From assembly GCA_003342815.1 (NCBI GenBank), contig PTEX01000015.1:3587365-3651364 (forward strand): a DNA stretch of 64,000 nucleotides, written 5' to 3'. Positions within the stretch are counted from its first letter, which is position 1. Every line of letters begins with the position of its first letter. Below are positions 27,269 to 38,902 of this stretch, one piece after another. The notes beneath the pieces were generated by a model, which was not told where the DNA came from, made no database searches, and was given only the letters and a program-made list of their open reading frames with translations. A program made the translations under genes and the position numbers. The stretch comes from Eudromia elegans. Taxonomy: Eukaryota; Chordata; Aves; Tinamiformes; Tinamidae.

Positions 27269-28680
27269 AAACTCCTTTGTATCACTTGTAATGGTTGGGA
27301 AAGGATAATAATGACTTCAAAGATCTCCTTTTTGACAAATAGATGAAAATTGGTGGTGGTACTGTTCGTAAGTATGACTGATGTGAAAGATTCCTGACTC
27401 TGATTTGCTGATGTGAAATCTGATGACTATGTTAAAATAATTGTAAATTTGTTTTGCCTTTTCAGTAGTCAGGCAGAAGGGGCCTTTGTCTGTCTGATGG
27501 GATGACTCTAGACAGGCTGGGAATCCCAATTTTATCACTATTCATCATGAAGCTCCACTTTCTGGCTGCTAGAAAGCTTGATTAGGTCATATGGTGACGC
27601 AAGGCAAGTACATTTCAGCTTCAAGAGGTAAAGTGATTTGTTGTCTTGTTCTGGCTTGATTTTAATAGTATTACCAGGCCTGTCAATAATAATATGTATT
27701 TGAGGATAGTACCTTAGGGATACATCTTTTTTTGGAACACTAGAATTTATCCTTTACATAGAAAGGATAAAGTTTCATTCATTTAAATATATTAGGAATC
27801 ACAAGAAATGAAACAATACCCTCCATTTTTTTCACCTGCCCAGATCAGTCTCCATTATTCTTTTTCAGGACCATTATCTCCAGAGCTTATCCTGTCTCTG
27901 GCTCTCCCTCTACTCTTTATTTCTTCTGTTTCCCTCTGATATAGCGCAACTTAGCAGGATTTTATATTTTCTCTGTCAGACCCCCAGAAAATCTTTGCAA
28001 ATACTCTGGGTCTACTGAAGTCTCTATTCTGGATGGTATTTTTTATTGTTTTATCAATTATTAAATAAAAGGGAAGGTAACTTTTGCATTTTAGCTTAAC
28101 TTGAAAGGTGACCATATGCTCATTAATTTCTGTTGGGCAGTAAGTAACCTGTAATATATCATAAAATATGAGAATGTATATAAAATGGAAGAATTTCTTA
28201 AGCATTAGTGATATGTTTAGAATATAATATCTCTCAAAAGGGGATAGATTAAATAGTTTGTGATAAATTTAACTTTCTTTTTAGTGACATATGTATAATG
28301 TTTGTTTTAAAGTTATTCAACTAAATTTTATGTGACTATGTTTCAACCACGGGATTGCTTGTGAACTGATTTGGAGGATTATCATAGAGAGTATGGGAAA
28401 CTTGAGCTGTTTTGATTGGTAACATATGCCATAGGCCTTGTTTCTGTTAACAAACTGTATGAGCAAAAATTTTAGAATGATCTTTTGGTTTCCAGTACCA
28501 TTCATAATCAATTTAAATATCATATTCAAAGGCAAACATAATGAATATAGTTTTAAAAACATTACCTTTTTTTTTCAAAGAAAAAAGCTAAAAAACTTTA
28601 AAAACAGGCTTTAATAGAAATCTTTTCTACACTAATGATTCTTACTTATATTTTAGACAATGTTTTTAAGAAGAAAAATG

Positions 28681-28700
28681 TTGTTATTATTATTATTTTT
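28681..28700. repeat. (ATT)n simple repeat
   Basis: TTGTTATTATTATTATTTTT; a similar short (ATT)n lies at 22098-22111. Confidence 0.85.
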
Positions 28701-29004
28701 TCTTGTAGAAGTGTTTACAAATTCTAGTAGTAAAATATCATTTTACTAACATAGACATTCTAATAAGGAAAATACTAAGAAAATAATCTATGTGAATTAT
28801 ATTGCTTATTTTTACACAGACACTGTGAAAATCCATTTTTTATTTGTTTTAATTATTCAATATCTGGAATATTTAAAAAATAAAAGGTGAAAATCAACAG
28901 CTAAATAGACATACATTTCAGAAGCTATCTAGCTACACTTCAAAGTACTTTTGTTTTGTACATTATTCATACATTTATCACAGGTTAATGTTGCATCTTT
29001 GGTG

Positions 29005-29053
29005 TTTTCCCTTTTTTGGTGATAGTTCGAGATCACTGCCAAAAAAAGGAAAA
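29005..29053. repeat. imperfect hairpin, about 18 pairs, 8-base loop
   Basis: The left arm 29005-29023 (TTTTCCCTTTTTTGGTGAT) pairs with the right arm 29032-29053 (ATCACTG, CCAAAAAAAGGAAAA) with one C/A mismatch and a 3-base bulge (CTG 29036-29038). The loop is AGTTCGAG. Part of the pairing is poly-T/poly-A, but the TGAT/ATCA and TTTTCC/GGAAAA ends are not. Confidence 0.6.
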
Positions 29054-29461
29054 TGAAAAAAGTATATTGGCAGGTCAGGTGCTTGCCAGCAGATCTGTGC
29101 ATCTTCTACCTGTGGGAGCATGTGCATTGAAGTAACATTTTATGAAAATGCATTGCAAAGTGAGACCTGAAAAATTAAATTTAGTGGTGTGCCAGAGGAA
29201 GCGCATGAACAAACTGATTATTTCCCCTCCTTAGCAGCTTAGCATTCTATTCCTGACTGATAATTTTGTTTGGAAGTATTTCTTTGTGCCTTCTACAACA
29301 AACTATCATTTCTGTTGAATAGTTAGGTAGTGTAGTCATCCATGATCTTTACCTCTTGTAGTCTTTTTTGAATTATCATTTAGATCTGTGTATTCCCACT
29401 CTATGTTATTAATTAATATAAAATTAATATGGCTAAGAAACCTGTAACATTATATACCACA

Positions 29462-29476
29462 AATATATATATATAG
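29462..29476. repeat. (AT)n microsatellite
   Basis: AATATATATATATAT, seven dinucleotides. Confidence 0.85.
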
Positions 29477-29559
29477 CACACCAAAACCTTTATATCATTT
29501 TCCGCATTAAAACAGAATTTTTATCAAACAATAGCAATATACTTTTGAAGGAATCATTT

Positions 29560-29990
29560 TTAAGAGCAGACTAAGCAGTCAAGTTACCTAATTCATTGGA
29601 GGATTTTTCATTTCAATTATGACCTTGAAGTCAATGATGCCTGGAATGCCCCTTAGACCATGTCATGGGTGCTCCAGTAAAGATCTATCGTTAGATCAAT
29701 TACTAAAAGCAATGGAACATCTGATCCTACCCTTGAAATTAACCAGGAAAAGTAGGTCAGCACACCTTCAGCTGACACAATGAAGTATTATGCTCTCAAC
29801 GACCCAGGAAGGAAAGCACTAATGATTGATGAGAAGAGATATTTAAATGAGAAAGTTGAAGCACACTAGAATTAAGCACGTCAGAATGATCAAGCAACTC
29901 TGGACAGTCAAGTGACTTCAGATAATAGCAATTTCAGCCAAATCTTGTGTGAGGTTATTCCCCTCAAAACAACAGCCATATTTATCATTA
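29560..29990. promoter_or_regulatory. candidate conserved noncoding element
   Basis: This is balanced, unique sequence without poly-T runs between two AT-rich stretches. It carries TAATTCATTGG, ATCAATTAC, CTAATGATTGATGAG and a small hairpin GATCTA-TCGT-TAGATC (29682-29697). I judge it enhancer-like from texture alone. No coding frame or repeat family is visible. Confidence 0.25.
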
Positions 29991-32012
29991 AATGAAAAAA
30001 AAAGATTTTGGTTTCAAAGACCCAATGGTTCGTCCAACCATTTCTTCCCTTATTGTAGCTCTTTATTTTTTATTGAATCTACCTGTCTTTCATTAGCTTT
30101 CATAGTCGCCCTGTAAATGAAAGGGAAGGTTGCTAGCATCCTATTACAGTAGTTGAAACTATTAAAAAATAGCATGAGAATAAATTTGATAGGTTATCTG
30201 TCCCATGAGATTTAAGAAAAAAAGTTTTAGGATGTTCTTTAGAGTCTTATTTGTCTTTGCATAAATGGAGATTGGAGAAAATTAGCATAAAATACTTGTG
30301 ATAATAGAAGAATATCAGGTCTACCTGAAAATGTTTTAAAATTATTTAATGATCAAGGTCTCAATACACACTTGGAATCCACTTGGCTTTCTTTGCTATA
30401 TGTACACAACAGCGCAACTTAATAATACTCTAGGAAAGACCTCATAGATACACTGTTCTGATTTTCCTTTCATTTCTATCAAATGTAAATTAAAATGGAC
30501 CATACTTATTAGAAATATATTTCTTAAGAAGATACTACATATGTCCAAATTATTGTTAAAAGTCTGTGAAAATTCATTTTCTGTGAAGGCAGAGGATTTC
30601 ATGATCTCTTTTTAAATCAATAGAGAGAGAGAAGTTGAGTTTTTGCTAAAGTATGTAATAGATTATGTAATTTGTTTGCTGAGTTTTCTGGGACAAGCAA
30701 CATAATCAAAAGAAGGATGAAAGATCTTGGCAGTTTCTGACCATGTTTTTTCTTGACAAGTGTCAAAAGTCATTAAAGAGACTCAGCAACGGTTAAATAG
30801 CAACTTTAAATTGCCAGAGATTTAGGTAGTTAATATGTTTACAAATTTGAAGCCCAATTGTTTTTAACTAAAGTGACCTAGTTTCTGTACTTGACAATTA
30901 AAAGCACATCTGCCACAGGATATTTATAATTTAGAACTGGAAATTTTACTGCATCAACTATTTCCTGGACTACTAGAAATAGAATTTACAATGTGCTGTT
31001 TTTCTAAATAATTCTCTATTGAGGAAAACATTGCCTACTTCACTGAGCATTTAAAATGGGTATGTAAGAAATATGAAACACCTATACAGAAGATTAAACT
31101 GAATGTCATAGAGCTTGAATGACTGTCAGAGTTGGAAGTACCTTTTTCCTGCAACTGTGTAACTTTGATACTAGTTCTCACAAGAGTCTGCTATTGAATT
31201 AACCTAGCTCCAGCTTATGTTGTTATCCATACAGGACTGGACAGGAGTTCCAGAGCATGAGCAACAAAACTACTTTTTTTTTTTTTCAAGGCAGAAAAGA
31301 GTAATTTTGAGCATAATTTAATTCTTCATAATTCTTTACCGTGTTGGTTGCATTTTCATCTATGCCTTGGGTACTAAGAGCATATCTTCAGTTTTAGGAG
31401 TAGCAAGATGTCAGATCAACTAACTCCCTCAAGCCCTACTAACTGCAACTTCAATAATAAATTTAATTTATAGATTGTGATTGGATTTTGCCAGATAGAT
31501 ATCATTCCAAAAATTCTGTACCAGTTTGGGTCCACTAGTTTGCTACTGTTCTTTGGATCTTTGGCTCTTACACAAACTGTTAACGCAGTTATTTTCTATT
31601 CCTATAAAATGCATCAAAATCACGGGAAAATCATTCTACTTAAGATTTAAAGATATTCTGAAATCTCTCATAATACAGTTTGTTAAAGAATTTATATGTA
31701 TATATGAAATATGATATATTATGATTCATTTTTATTATTTATTATGGTACTCCGTTTTTATGGCATTGCAATCAAAACTGGCTAAGCTTTTGTTATCAGT
31801 TTTTTTTTTTTAAGAAAAAGCATGTGCGTAAACATACCAAGATGATTACAGTTAAAAAAACTCATCTAACATTTTACATAGGACACAAGGAATGCATTGC
31901 TATATCTGCTATATCTACACCACGTGAAATTAGCTGTATCCTCAAACCTAAAATATTCAGTACTATCCCCCTATGCATTTAAATTGCTAAGCACAATGTG
32001 TTTGAGTGGTGT

Positions 32013-32034
32013 AGGTAGAACAACTGTTCTACCT
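32013..32034. repeat. inverted repeat with 10-bp arms and 2-base centre
   Basis: AGGTAGAACA (32013-32022), centre AC, TGTTCTACCT (32025-32034); the arms are exact reverse complements. The core AGAACA..TGTTCT resembles a steroid-receptor (glucocorticoid/androgen type) response element, but those require a 3-base spacer and here it is 2. Confidence 0.9.
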
Positions 32035-35000
32035 GTCCTCTAATTCATTACTAGTTAAGTAATCATGAATATATATATGTTAAATGAGATTTAAACCTGT
32101 TATTGCAAGAGTAAATTAAGCATTTAAGGTAGGATATGCTCCTAGCTTTCAAAAATGGTATCCTCCTTCCACAGTTGTTGTAAGATAGGTATTTAGGTAA
32201 TTACCGTTTAGGTAATTACATTATTACTCAGTGATAGAAGTAGACATCAAAATCTTCATTTGCAAGCAAAACTCAAAAATGATGTAAAAAACCCAAACTT
32301 CTTGAAGTAGTTATATTCTGAGATTAAAGGGAGTGTTTCCTGATTTTCTCTTTTTTTTTTCTTCAAATTTTATATTTGGAGGGAAATGAGAGGGAAATAT
32401 ATAGCTCTAGAGTAATTTCCGTATTCCAATTATTTGCCTTACTATTTTGCGGAATATTTTTATTATAGAATATCTGGAAGAATAAAAATGCCACCTGATG
32501 ATTATGATTTTGCTTATGAGGTTTCTCAGATTGTTCTCAAGAGCATCAAGAAAATAGTGTATCTAATATGACAAAGATCACATTGTAATTAGGAGTGGTG
32601 TACTTGGAGTACTGATTAATTTTAAGCAATTATTTCTCAGTACACAGGAGATAAAAAAGAGATTTTAATATAATTAGATTATAAATACCAAGGTCATCAT
32701 CAATAAGAATTAAAGACCATTTATGAAACTATATTTGATCAATTTATGTATCATTTTTTTCTTTTCTTCAAATATATAAAAGTGTAGTACATAAAACTGT
32801 TGGGGTTCTATGTTATCACCATTATAAACTTTAGTTTTCTTCTTGTTTTGTAAAATAGTTATTTAATATCTTTAATTTTCTATATAAAATAAAGTTTGCA
32901 TTTATGATTAGTTCTGCAGGTGTCAATTTAATTAATAATCAACCAAATGACATTCTAGTTTTTCCTTGGATTGTAGTTCAATGCCTTCTATTGATTTTGT
33001 ATTATTGGACTAGATGTTGTCATCATTATTGCTGTGTGCAATGCTTCAGGCAGGATTTGAACTAAACCATAGTCAGTATAGGGTATTTCTTGATTTCGTT
33101 AGTTAGTTTGTCTGTTTATTTTTGTCTTTTGGCATGGGAATTGTTTTATAGTTCAGCAATGAACTCAAATTTAACATATCTTTTTTTTTTTTTTTTGTTT
33201 CCACCATGAAGTGTTAAAATGATTCAAACTAAAATGCTTCCAAATGTCTTAGCTTGCTTATACATTGTGAATTATTTTTTTCTTAAAACTCTATTATATA
33301 TTCTTCTGAGAATATAACACTAATGTAATATGAACTAGCATTTTAACATCAGGGCTGAGTTTAGATGATTGTACACATATATTGACCTTTTTTTTTCCCT
33401 TTCTATTTGGTAAAAGCAACACGGTATTCTCAGCTCATGGTATTCCTTCAGCTACAGGAGCATATCCTGTGCCAGTGAGCCACGGGAACTGCTCTGGCAA
33501 GAAAACAGTCTCAACATGGACATGAATGACAATAGACAAATGTTTCAGTATGTTCAAAGCCTCTGCAACCCTGAGATATTGGGCATCTTGTATTATATTT
33601 TATGTAGCTGCAATTCCTCAGGGAGAGAGTCTTTTCTTGCAGGAGTGTCAGAATTTGAGAATAGTGTAGCCTTCTCTCTACTCTTTGTGCAGAAAGTATG
33701 TTCCCCCCAAACTAGTCCCTGTCATGAATTTAGAAAGTTTTGTAAAGAGCTTCTCTGCCTCAAACCAATACAGCTACTAGGGAGAAAGAAAGGCTGCATA
33801 TACTCACATCTAGATAGTGACCTGTTTGAGATCAGTCTGACTGTTCTGATCATTAATGAAGACAATAGTGACTCCCTGGGAATATGGAAGTAGCACATCA
33901 GTTGTACTTGTTTGTAATGGGGCCCAAAGTGTACTCAGCTCATTTTGTTGCTTACCAAGGTTCTAGAAGTGGCTGAGACTCAAAGTACTTTGGCAAAGTT
34001 GTAGTTCTTCTCTAGAAGTATTGGGTCTTTGGACTTTTTTGAGAGATTAGCAAAACCCAGGTTAAATTACTACTGCTTTATAGTCTGCCTGGGCCCAAAT
34101 GGAGAACTGTAGAAAAGAAAGGCCTTTCCTTTGTTATTTCTTACTGTTGTGGAAGAAAAATATATTGACTTTGAGAGAGTGTTTTTGGGTTAGCGGGCCA
34201 TGTAAATGTAGTATGTGATGTTAACTGTGAGGTTAAACTAAGGGAAAACATTCTAAACACAAGGCCAAATATGTACTATTATAGAATACACCTGCTTTTC
34301 AAAGTGTAGTAAAATATATAATTAAGTAATAATAACAACACATAGTCAGTTTTGAGAACTTTTCCCAAACTTTGCTCTGTTTTAATTTCACACATTTGAC
34401 ATCTTGTTTTGACAATTCATCTGATTATAACAGTATGTCACATTATGTAAAAATACTGCCACACGAGGTATCCGAGCAGAATAAGTCATCCCAATGGCAT
34501 GTCAAATCCAACATATTCCAGCTAAGCCTTCCTTAAAACATGCTGACTAAACCCTCCAAACCTGCTCACTTGTATTTGCTATTGCTCTTCCTCCTGTGAA
34601 GTAAAATTGGATGCTTTACAACCTGCCTTTCTTGACTCTGTTAGCCTTCAGCACACAAGAGAGAAGAAAGATGTACAAAACCACTGGGATAAAATGCAAA
34701 ACAAAGTATTCTTTATTCACTTGTACCTTTGTCCCATTTTGAATATGTATTTGTTTAGAACCATTATTCTATTTTATTATTCTATTATAAAGAAAACTTT
34801 ATTCCTGTAATAATTCACAACTATTAGTAATCAGCATATTCCACCCTTAAAATCTGGAGTCAGAAGGAAGGAACTGGAGTATTTCCCTGGAGAATCTTCC
34901 AGTGCAAACTGCAAGCTAGCAATGGAATAGACTTTTTATTTGGCAAAATCTCATTACTGAGTTTTGTCAACAACTCCTGGAGTAAAGCTTCATTTCTTTT

Positions 35001-36746
35001 ACTCCAAGAAGTCAGAACTAAAGACTCAAAACAATATTCCTCCTGCTACATGGTAAGAAAGAACAATAAATGATTTAATATCATTTCAAGAAAGAAGATG
35101 TATTCTCTTCCAGGTTTTGTTACCTGAATAAAAATTTCTGAACCTCTTACAATGAGTCTTTGTCAGTCAATTTGGTATTTTTCAAGATATTTAGATATCA
35201 ATCCAGTAAATAAATCATATTTATGTAGAAAATAATATTTTCTACTTTTTTTCATTTTTGGTGTGTTTTTCTCTTTGACATGCCCCACTTACTGGTCAAT
35301 ACAGGACACTTATTCTATTCATGAGAGATGATAAAATTCTTCATCTTCAGGAATTCTGACAAATTCTTGATGTTTCTTTCTGTTAATATCTTTTTTTCTG
35401 AAGATGAAGTCTAGGAGGGTCTCTATTTGACTTCAGTCTTAGATTGTTTTGAGAAGGAATTTGTGACCTGCTTGCAGAACAGACTTAGTCTTTGTGGGGG
35501 GGAAAAAAAAGTACTTTTGAAGTTTTGCACACCTTATTAGCTGCTTTTCTATTCCTGAACATGGTTAACCTTAATCCTAATGGAAAATACGTGCACGCCT
35601 TCACAGACAAATTTGTCATCTGCTGAACTGATCTACCATTATGTTACCAAAGCAGAAAACAAGGAAGATGATTGCAGACTCCCCAGAAAGTGATGCAAAG
35701 CAAAACTATAACATTAACCAAAATTAGTTTTGGTAGTGATAATAGGTTTTAAAGTTAACAAGACAGAAATCTTGGCAGCTTTATTTTTTTGTTTTGTTTT
35801 GTTTTTGTTTTTTGCTTCCTCTTCTGTAGAGAGTTTGTCTTTCCCCAAGATGTTGCTTTGGAGAGATAACATCCTGCTCACTAACAATCCTCAACTATAT
35901 ATCAGTATATAGAATTTTTTAAAAAAAGCAAAAAAAAAAAAGAGCATGTGAACTTGCTAATATGAAATCCTACTGTACATCTGCAAGAAGGGACAAGGTA
36001 AAGGGAAACACTGAGGGCAAATAAAGCTGAACACAGGAGATTTCACTTTGCACTGTATTTTCTGAGTATAAGTGAGAATTCATTGAAATGCAAGCTGACA
36101 GATGCCTCTGTACTTCCTGCTGTAGAGGTTTTATCTTTTTTTTCTTTAGGTTATGAGCACAAATGAAGTGATCTACAAAGCAGCCTCTCTTTCCTCTTTA
36201 TAGGTGGATATACCTGATAGCCATCATTGTTGCCCTGCAATATATGTGCATAATTAGTTAAAATATAATCCCTTTCAGTAATAATAAACCATCTGCAAGC
36301 TATGGGAGAAATAAAACATTTTGTCAGCAAACCAATGTATTGGTTGACTGGTATTACCAGGTGAAATAAAATATATATTTCATTAGTGTCTATTGCATGA
36401 GACAATATTCCTATCCAATTTTATTGTATAAAATTAACTCTGAAAAGAAAAAGACAATGATTAAAATGAGATGTGTGGTAACTCCTTACGTATTGACAAA
36501 ATGATCAAATAATATCCAGTACAGATATTCATAAAACATATCTTTAAAGGCTAGAATGCATTTGAATAATTATAACTCTTCTGGAAATAATGTAGCATTT
36601 ATTGAATCTTCTATATATCCTATTATATTAAACAGTTTGTTTTGGTGCATACAGTTATTTACTACAGTTTGGGGCAGATCTTTTCTCCTTTGCTTGTTAA
36701 TGAGGGAGGATTCAGGATTTCTTGTCCTCTTCATTGCATTGCTTTG

Positions 36747-36774
36747 TTTTTTTTTTTTTTTTTTTTCTTTTTTT
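36747..36774. repeat. long poly-T tract
   Basis: A run of 20 T, then C, then seven T. On the minus strand it is a poly-A tract; no retrotransposed gene body is visible beside it. Confidence 0.95.
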
Positions 36775-36975
36775 GAGGGGGCCATAACCATGTTTTCTGA
36801 TTCATATTTTTAATATTGTATTTTTACATGGCTAGATTTGCTAGCCAACAGCCATATTTCAGTTTGTCACCAGACTTCCTTCCAAATGGAAGCACTTTAT
36901 AAAACAAGTGAAATCACAATACCCAATCATTCAGAAATATTGGGCTACTTCAAATTTTTATAAGCTCTTAAATTT

Positions 36976-37223
36976 GGAGGTGATCAGGGTTCTGAGCTTG
37001 CAGTGCACAGAATAATTTAAAATTATTGGAGCACTTCACATATTTTTAAAACCACTTCAGCTAGGAAATGATGGGGTTCTAGAAATATGTGGCATATAAG
37101 GGTGTAAAATTATCAGAGAGCTTAAGTGCTTCAGTGTGAAAGTGATCAAGGTTCCTTGCTTGCACATTGCAAAGCAATTGAAAATTACTGGAGTGCTTCA
37201 AGTGCTTCATGTTTTTAGAAGAG
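36976..37223. repeat. three diverged tandem repeats, about 74-88 bp each
   Basis: Units begin at about 36976 (GGAGGTGATCAGGGTTCTG), 37064 (GGAAATGATGGGGTTCTAG) and 37138 (GAAAGTGATCAAGGTTCCTTG). Each then has a GCTTGCA/ATGTGGCA-type middle, a TTTAAAATTATTGGAG / GTAAAATTATCAGAG / TTGAAAATTACTGGAG block and an end with ACTTCA or GTGCTTCA. Units 1 and 3 also share CATNTTTTTA near the end. Spacing varies (88 then 74). A partial fourth unit may lie at 36935-36975 (AAATATTGGGCTACTTCA). Divergence is high, so the array is old. Confidence 0.7.
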
Positions 37224-38260
37224 TTTTAGTCTTTCCTGCTCAAATACTCTTTAAAACTGTGAATGTCTCCAATATTTTATAGTGTTGAATATGTACCCAT
37301 TATGCTGCTTTTCATGATTCTGGGTTGCTATTTTATTTTATTTTTAGTTTCAAATATTTAACTTTGGAACCTCTGGAAGACAAATAATAAAATTCTATTT
37401 AAATCCTTTACTTTCAGACACATAGAAGCTTTGCAGAATTTAATTATGCCCTTGCTTCTGAAGAAAACAGTTCAAAAATAATTTTAATCACATAAATATT
37501 GAAAACTGACATCTGCATTCATGTACAGATGTATTTATAGAATACTACTTCCAGAAAGTTTATGCAATTAAAAATTTTACAAGGTGTGATCTTTTTGGAT
37601 TAGATATTTTAAGTTATTTGATACAGTTTTTATTTTTTTTTATTTTATGTTACCTTTAAAATATTGATTTTTTTCTTCCTTTTGTGTGCCCTTCTTTCTC
37701 TTCCATTCCTTGCTCTATTCAACACACACACTGCACAAACCACAGGTATATCATAATTCATTCTCTCACAGCTCATTCTCAGTGCTATGTTTTGGTAGAA
37801 CTCACAGTGGGCAGATTTTTGAGCTGGATTTATCATCCACACAAGAGAATCATAATAGTTCCTTATTTTAAGAAGGGAGAGAGAAAAAAAAAAAAGGAAC
37901 CTATAAAGTGCATCACTCTGCAATGCATTGTTTCTGTATGTTGGATTTATGACTCTAAGAAGGAAATCACTTGTGTTATACAGGTATTCTGTAGTGTGCA
38001 TTTAAAAATTTAATTCAGTCCCTACTGTGCTATTTGTTTTACTTAACTGTTTTCACGAACTTTGCTTATTTCAGGTCCATATTTCCTTACCTTATCTCTA
38101 TTACAAACTGTTCCCTTCAACTATTTGACTTTTCCAAAAATGCAAGAAAAAAGATCTATGCAGCCTTTCCTTTTCATTTTTCTTTTAAACCTAACTACAC
38201 TTATGTTCATAAACCGTTACAGCAAAAATTATATATGTTTGTAGTAATCTCAATGTTGCA
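37224..38260. other. AT-rich noncoding stretch
   Basis: Nothing beyond short overlapping random frames (37645-38013, both strands) and T-rich tracts is visible before the CR1 insertion. Confidence 0.6.
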
Positions 38261-38289
38261 TATATGAAATTTATTGATTAACGACCTGG

Positions 38290-38472
38290 ATGAAGGGATG
38301 GAGTTTGCTCAGCAAGTTTGCTGATGACACCAAACTGGGAGGAGTAGCTGATAGCCCTGAGGGCTGCGCTGCCATCCAGAGGGACCTGGACAGACTGGAC
38401 AATTGGGCAGTGAGAAACCTCATGAAGTTCAACAAGGGCAAGTGCAGGGTCTTGCATCCTGGGGAGGAATAA
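38290..38472 (+). pseudogene. CR1 ORF2 remnant: reverse-transcriptase palm (FADD box)
   Basis: This is the 5'-most intact coding stretch of CR1 copy A. It reads through [11 protein letters not shown], the YADD-type metal-binding motif of LINE reverse transcriptases, with Phe in the first position as is common in CR1. It then reads through the helical segment [12 protein letters not shown] and the [14 protein letters not shown] strand. It ends at a TAA at 38470-38472, where the reading frame shifts by one. Everything upstream (endonuclease, RT fingers) was never inserted, so it cannot encode an active enzyme. In life the protein copies its own RNA into a nicked chromosomal site in the nucleus. 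Confidence 0.9.
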
Positions 38473-38902
38473 CCCCAGATACCCATACTGGCTGGGGATC
38501 AAACTTCTGGAGAGCAGCCTCGCAGAGAGGGACCTGGGCGTCATGGTGGATGACCGGTTGACCATGAGGCAGCAGTGTGCCCTCGTGGCCAAGAAGGCCA
38601 ATGGGATCTTGGGGTGCATTAAGCAGAGCGTCTCCAGCAGGTCGAGGGAGGTGATTCTGCCTCTCTACTCAGCTCTGGTGAGGCCGCACCTCGAGTACCG
38701 TGTGCAGTTCTGGGCTCCCCAGTGCAGGAGGGATGTGGAGCTGCTAGAGAGAGTCCAGCGCAGGGCTACGAAGATGATTAGGGGCCTGGAACATCTGCCC
38801 TACGAGCAAAGGCAGAGAGAGCTGGTCCTCTTCAGCCTGGAGAAGAGAAGGCTGAGAGGGGACCTGATCAGTGTATACATGTATCTCAAGGGAGGGAGTT
38901 AG
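38473..38902 (+). pseudogene. CR1 ORF2 remnant: region after the RT palm
   Basis: In the frame one base off from the FADD segment, the sequence reads N-P-R-Y-P-Y-W-L-G, then [19 protein letters not shown], then a cysteine-poor helical region with [14 protein letters not shown] and [13 protein letters not shown]. These are hallmark CR1 ORF2 C-terminal blocks. A TAG at 38900-38902 stands where copy B has GAG, giving a premature stop. The remaining C-terminal codons to about 39117 persist as homology but contain a further 4-base deletion. No start codon is expected here; an in-frame ATG at 38543 is internal. Confidence 0.9.

Larger units (their letters stand above)
27269..36975. other. AT-rich noncoding stretch
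   Basis: It contains the hairpin at 29005, the candidate element at 29560-29990 and the inverted repeat at 32013. An open frame at 33516-33893 (125 codons from an ATG) matches nothing I recognise and is within chance for this length of DNA. Confidence 0.6.

Noticed and set aside
27600-27650. Possible reverse-complement MIR word (GAGGTAAAGTGATTTG)
   Set aside because: Sixteen bases only, without neighbouring MIR core; chance match likely.
31110-31150. Possible degraded minus-strand CR1 end (GAATGACTGTCAGAGTTGGAA)
   Set aside because: Only about 25 bases are similar, and the following GATCATC...CCAACC block is missing.
33516-33893. 125-codon plus-strand frame starting with ATG
   Set aside because: Composition is ordinary, no domain or family is recognisable, there are no promoter or splice hallmarks, and the length is expected by chance in this much DNA.
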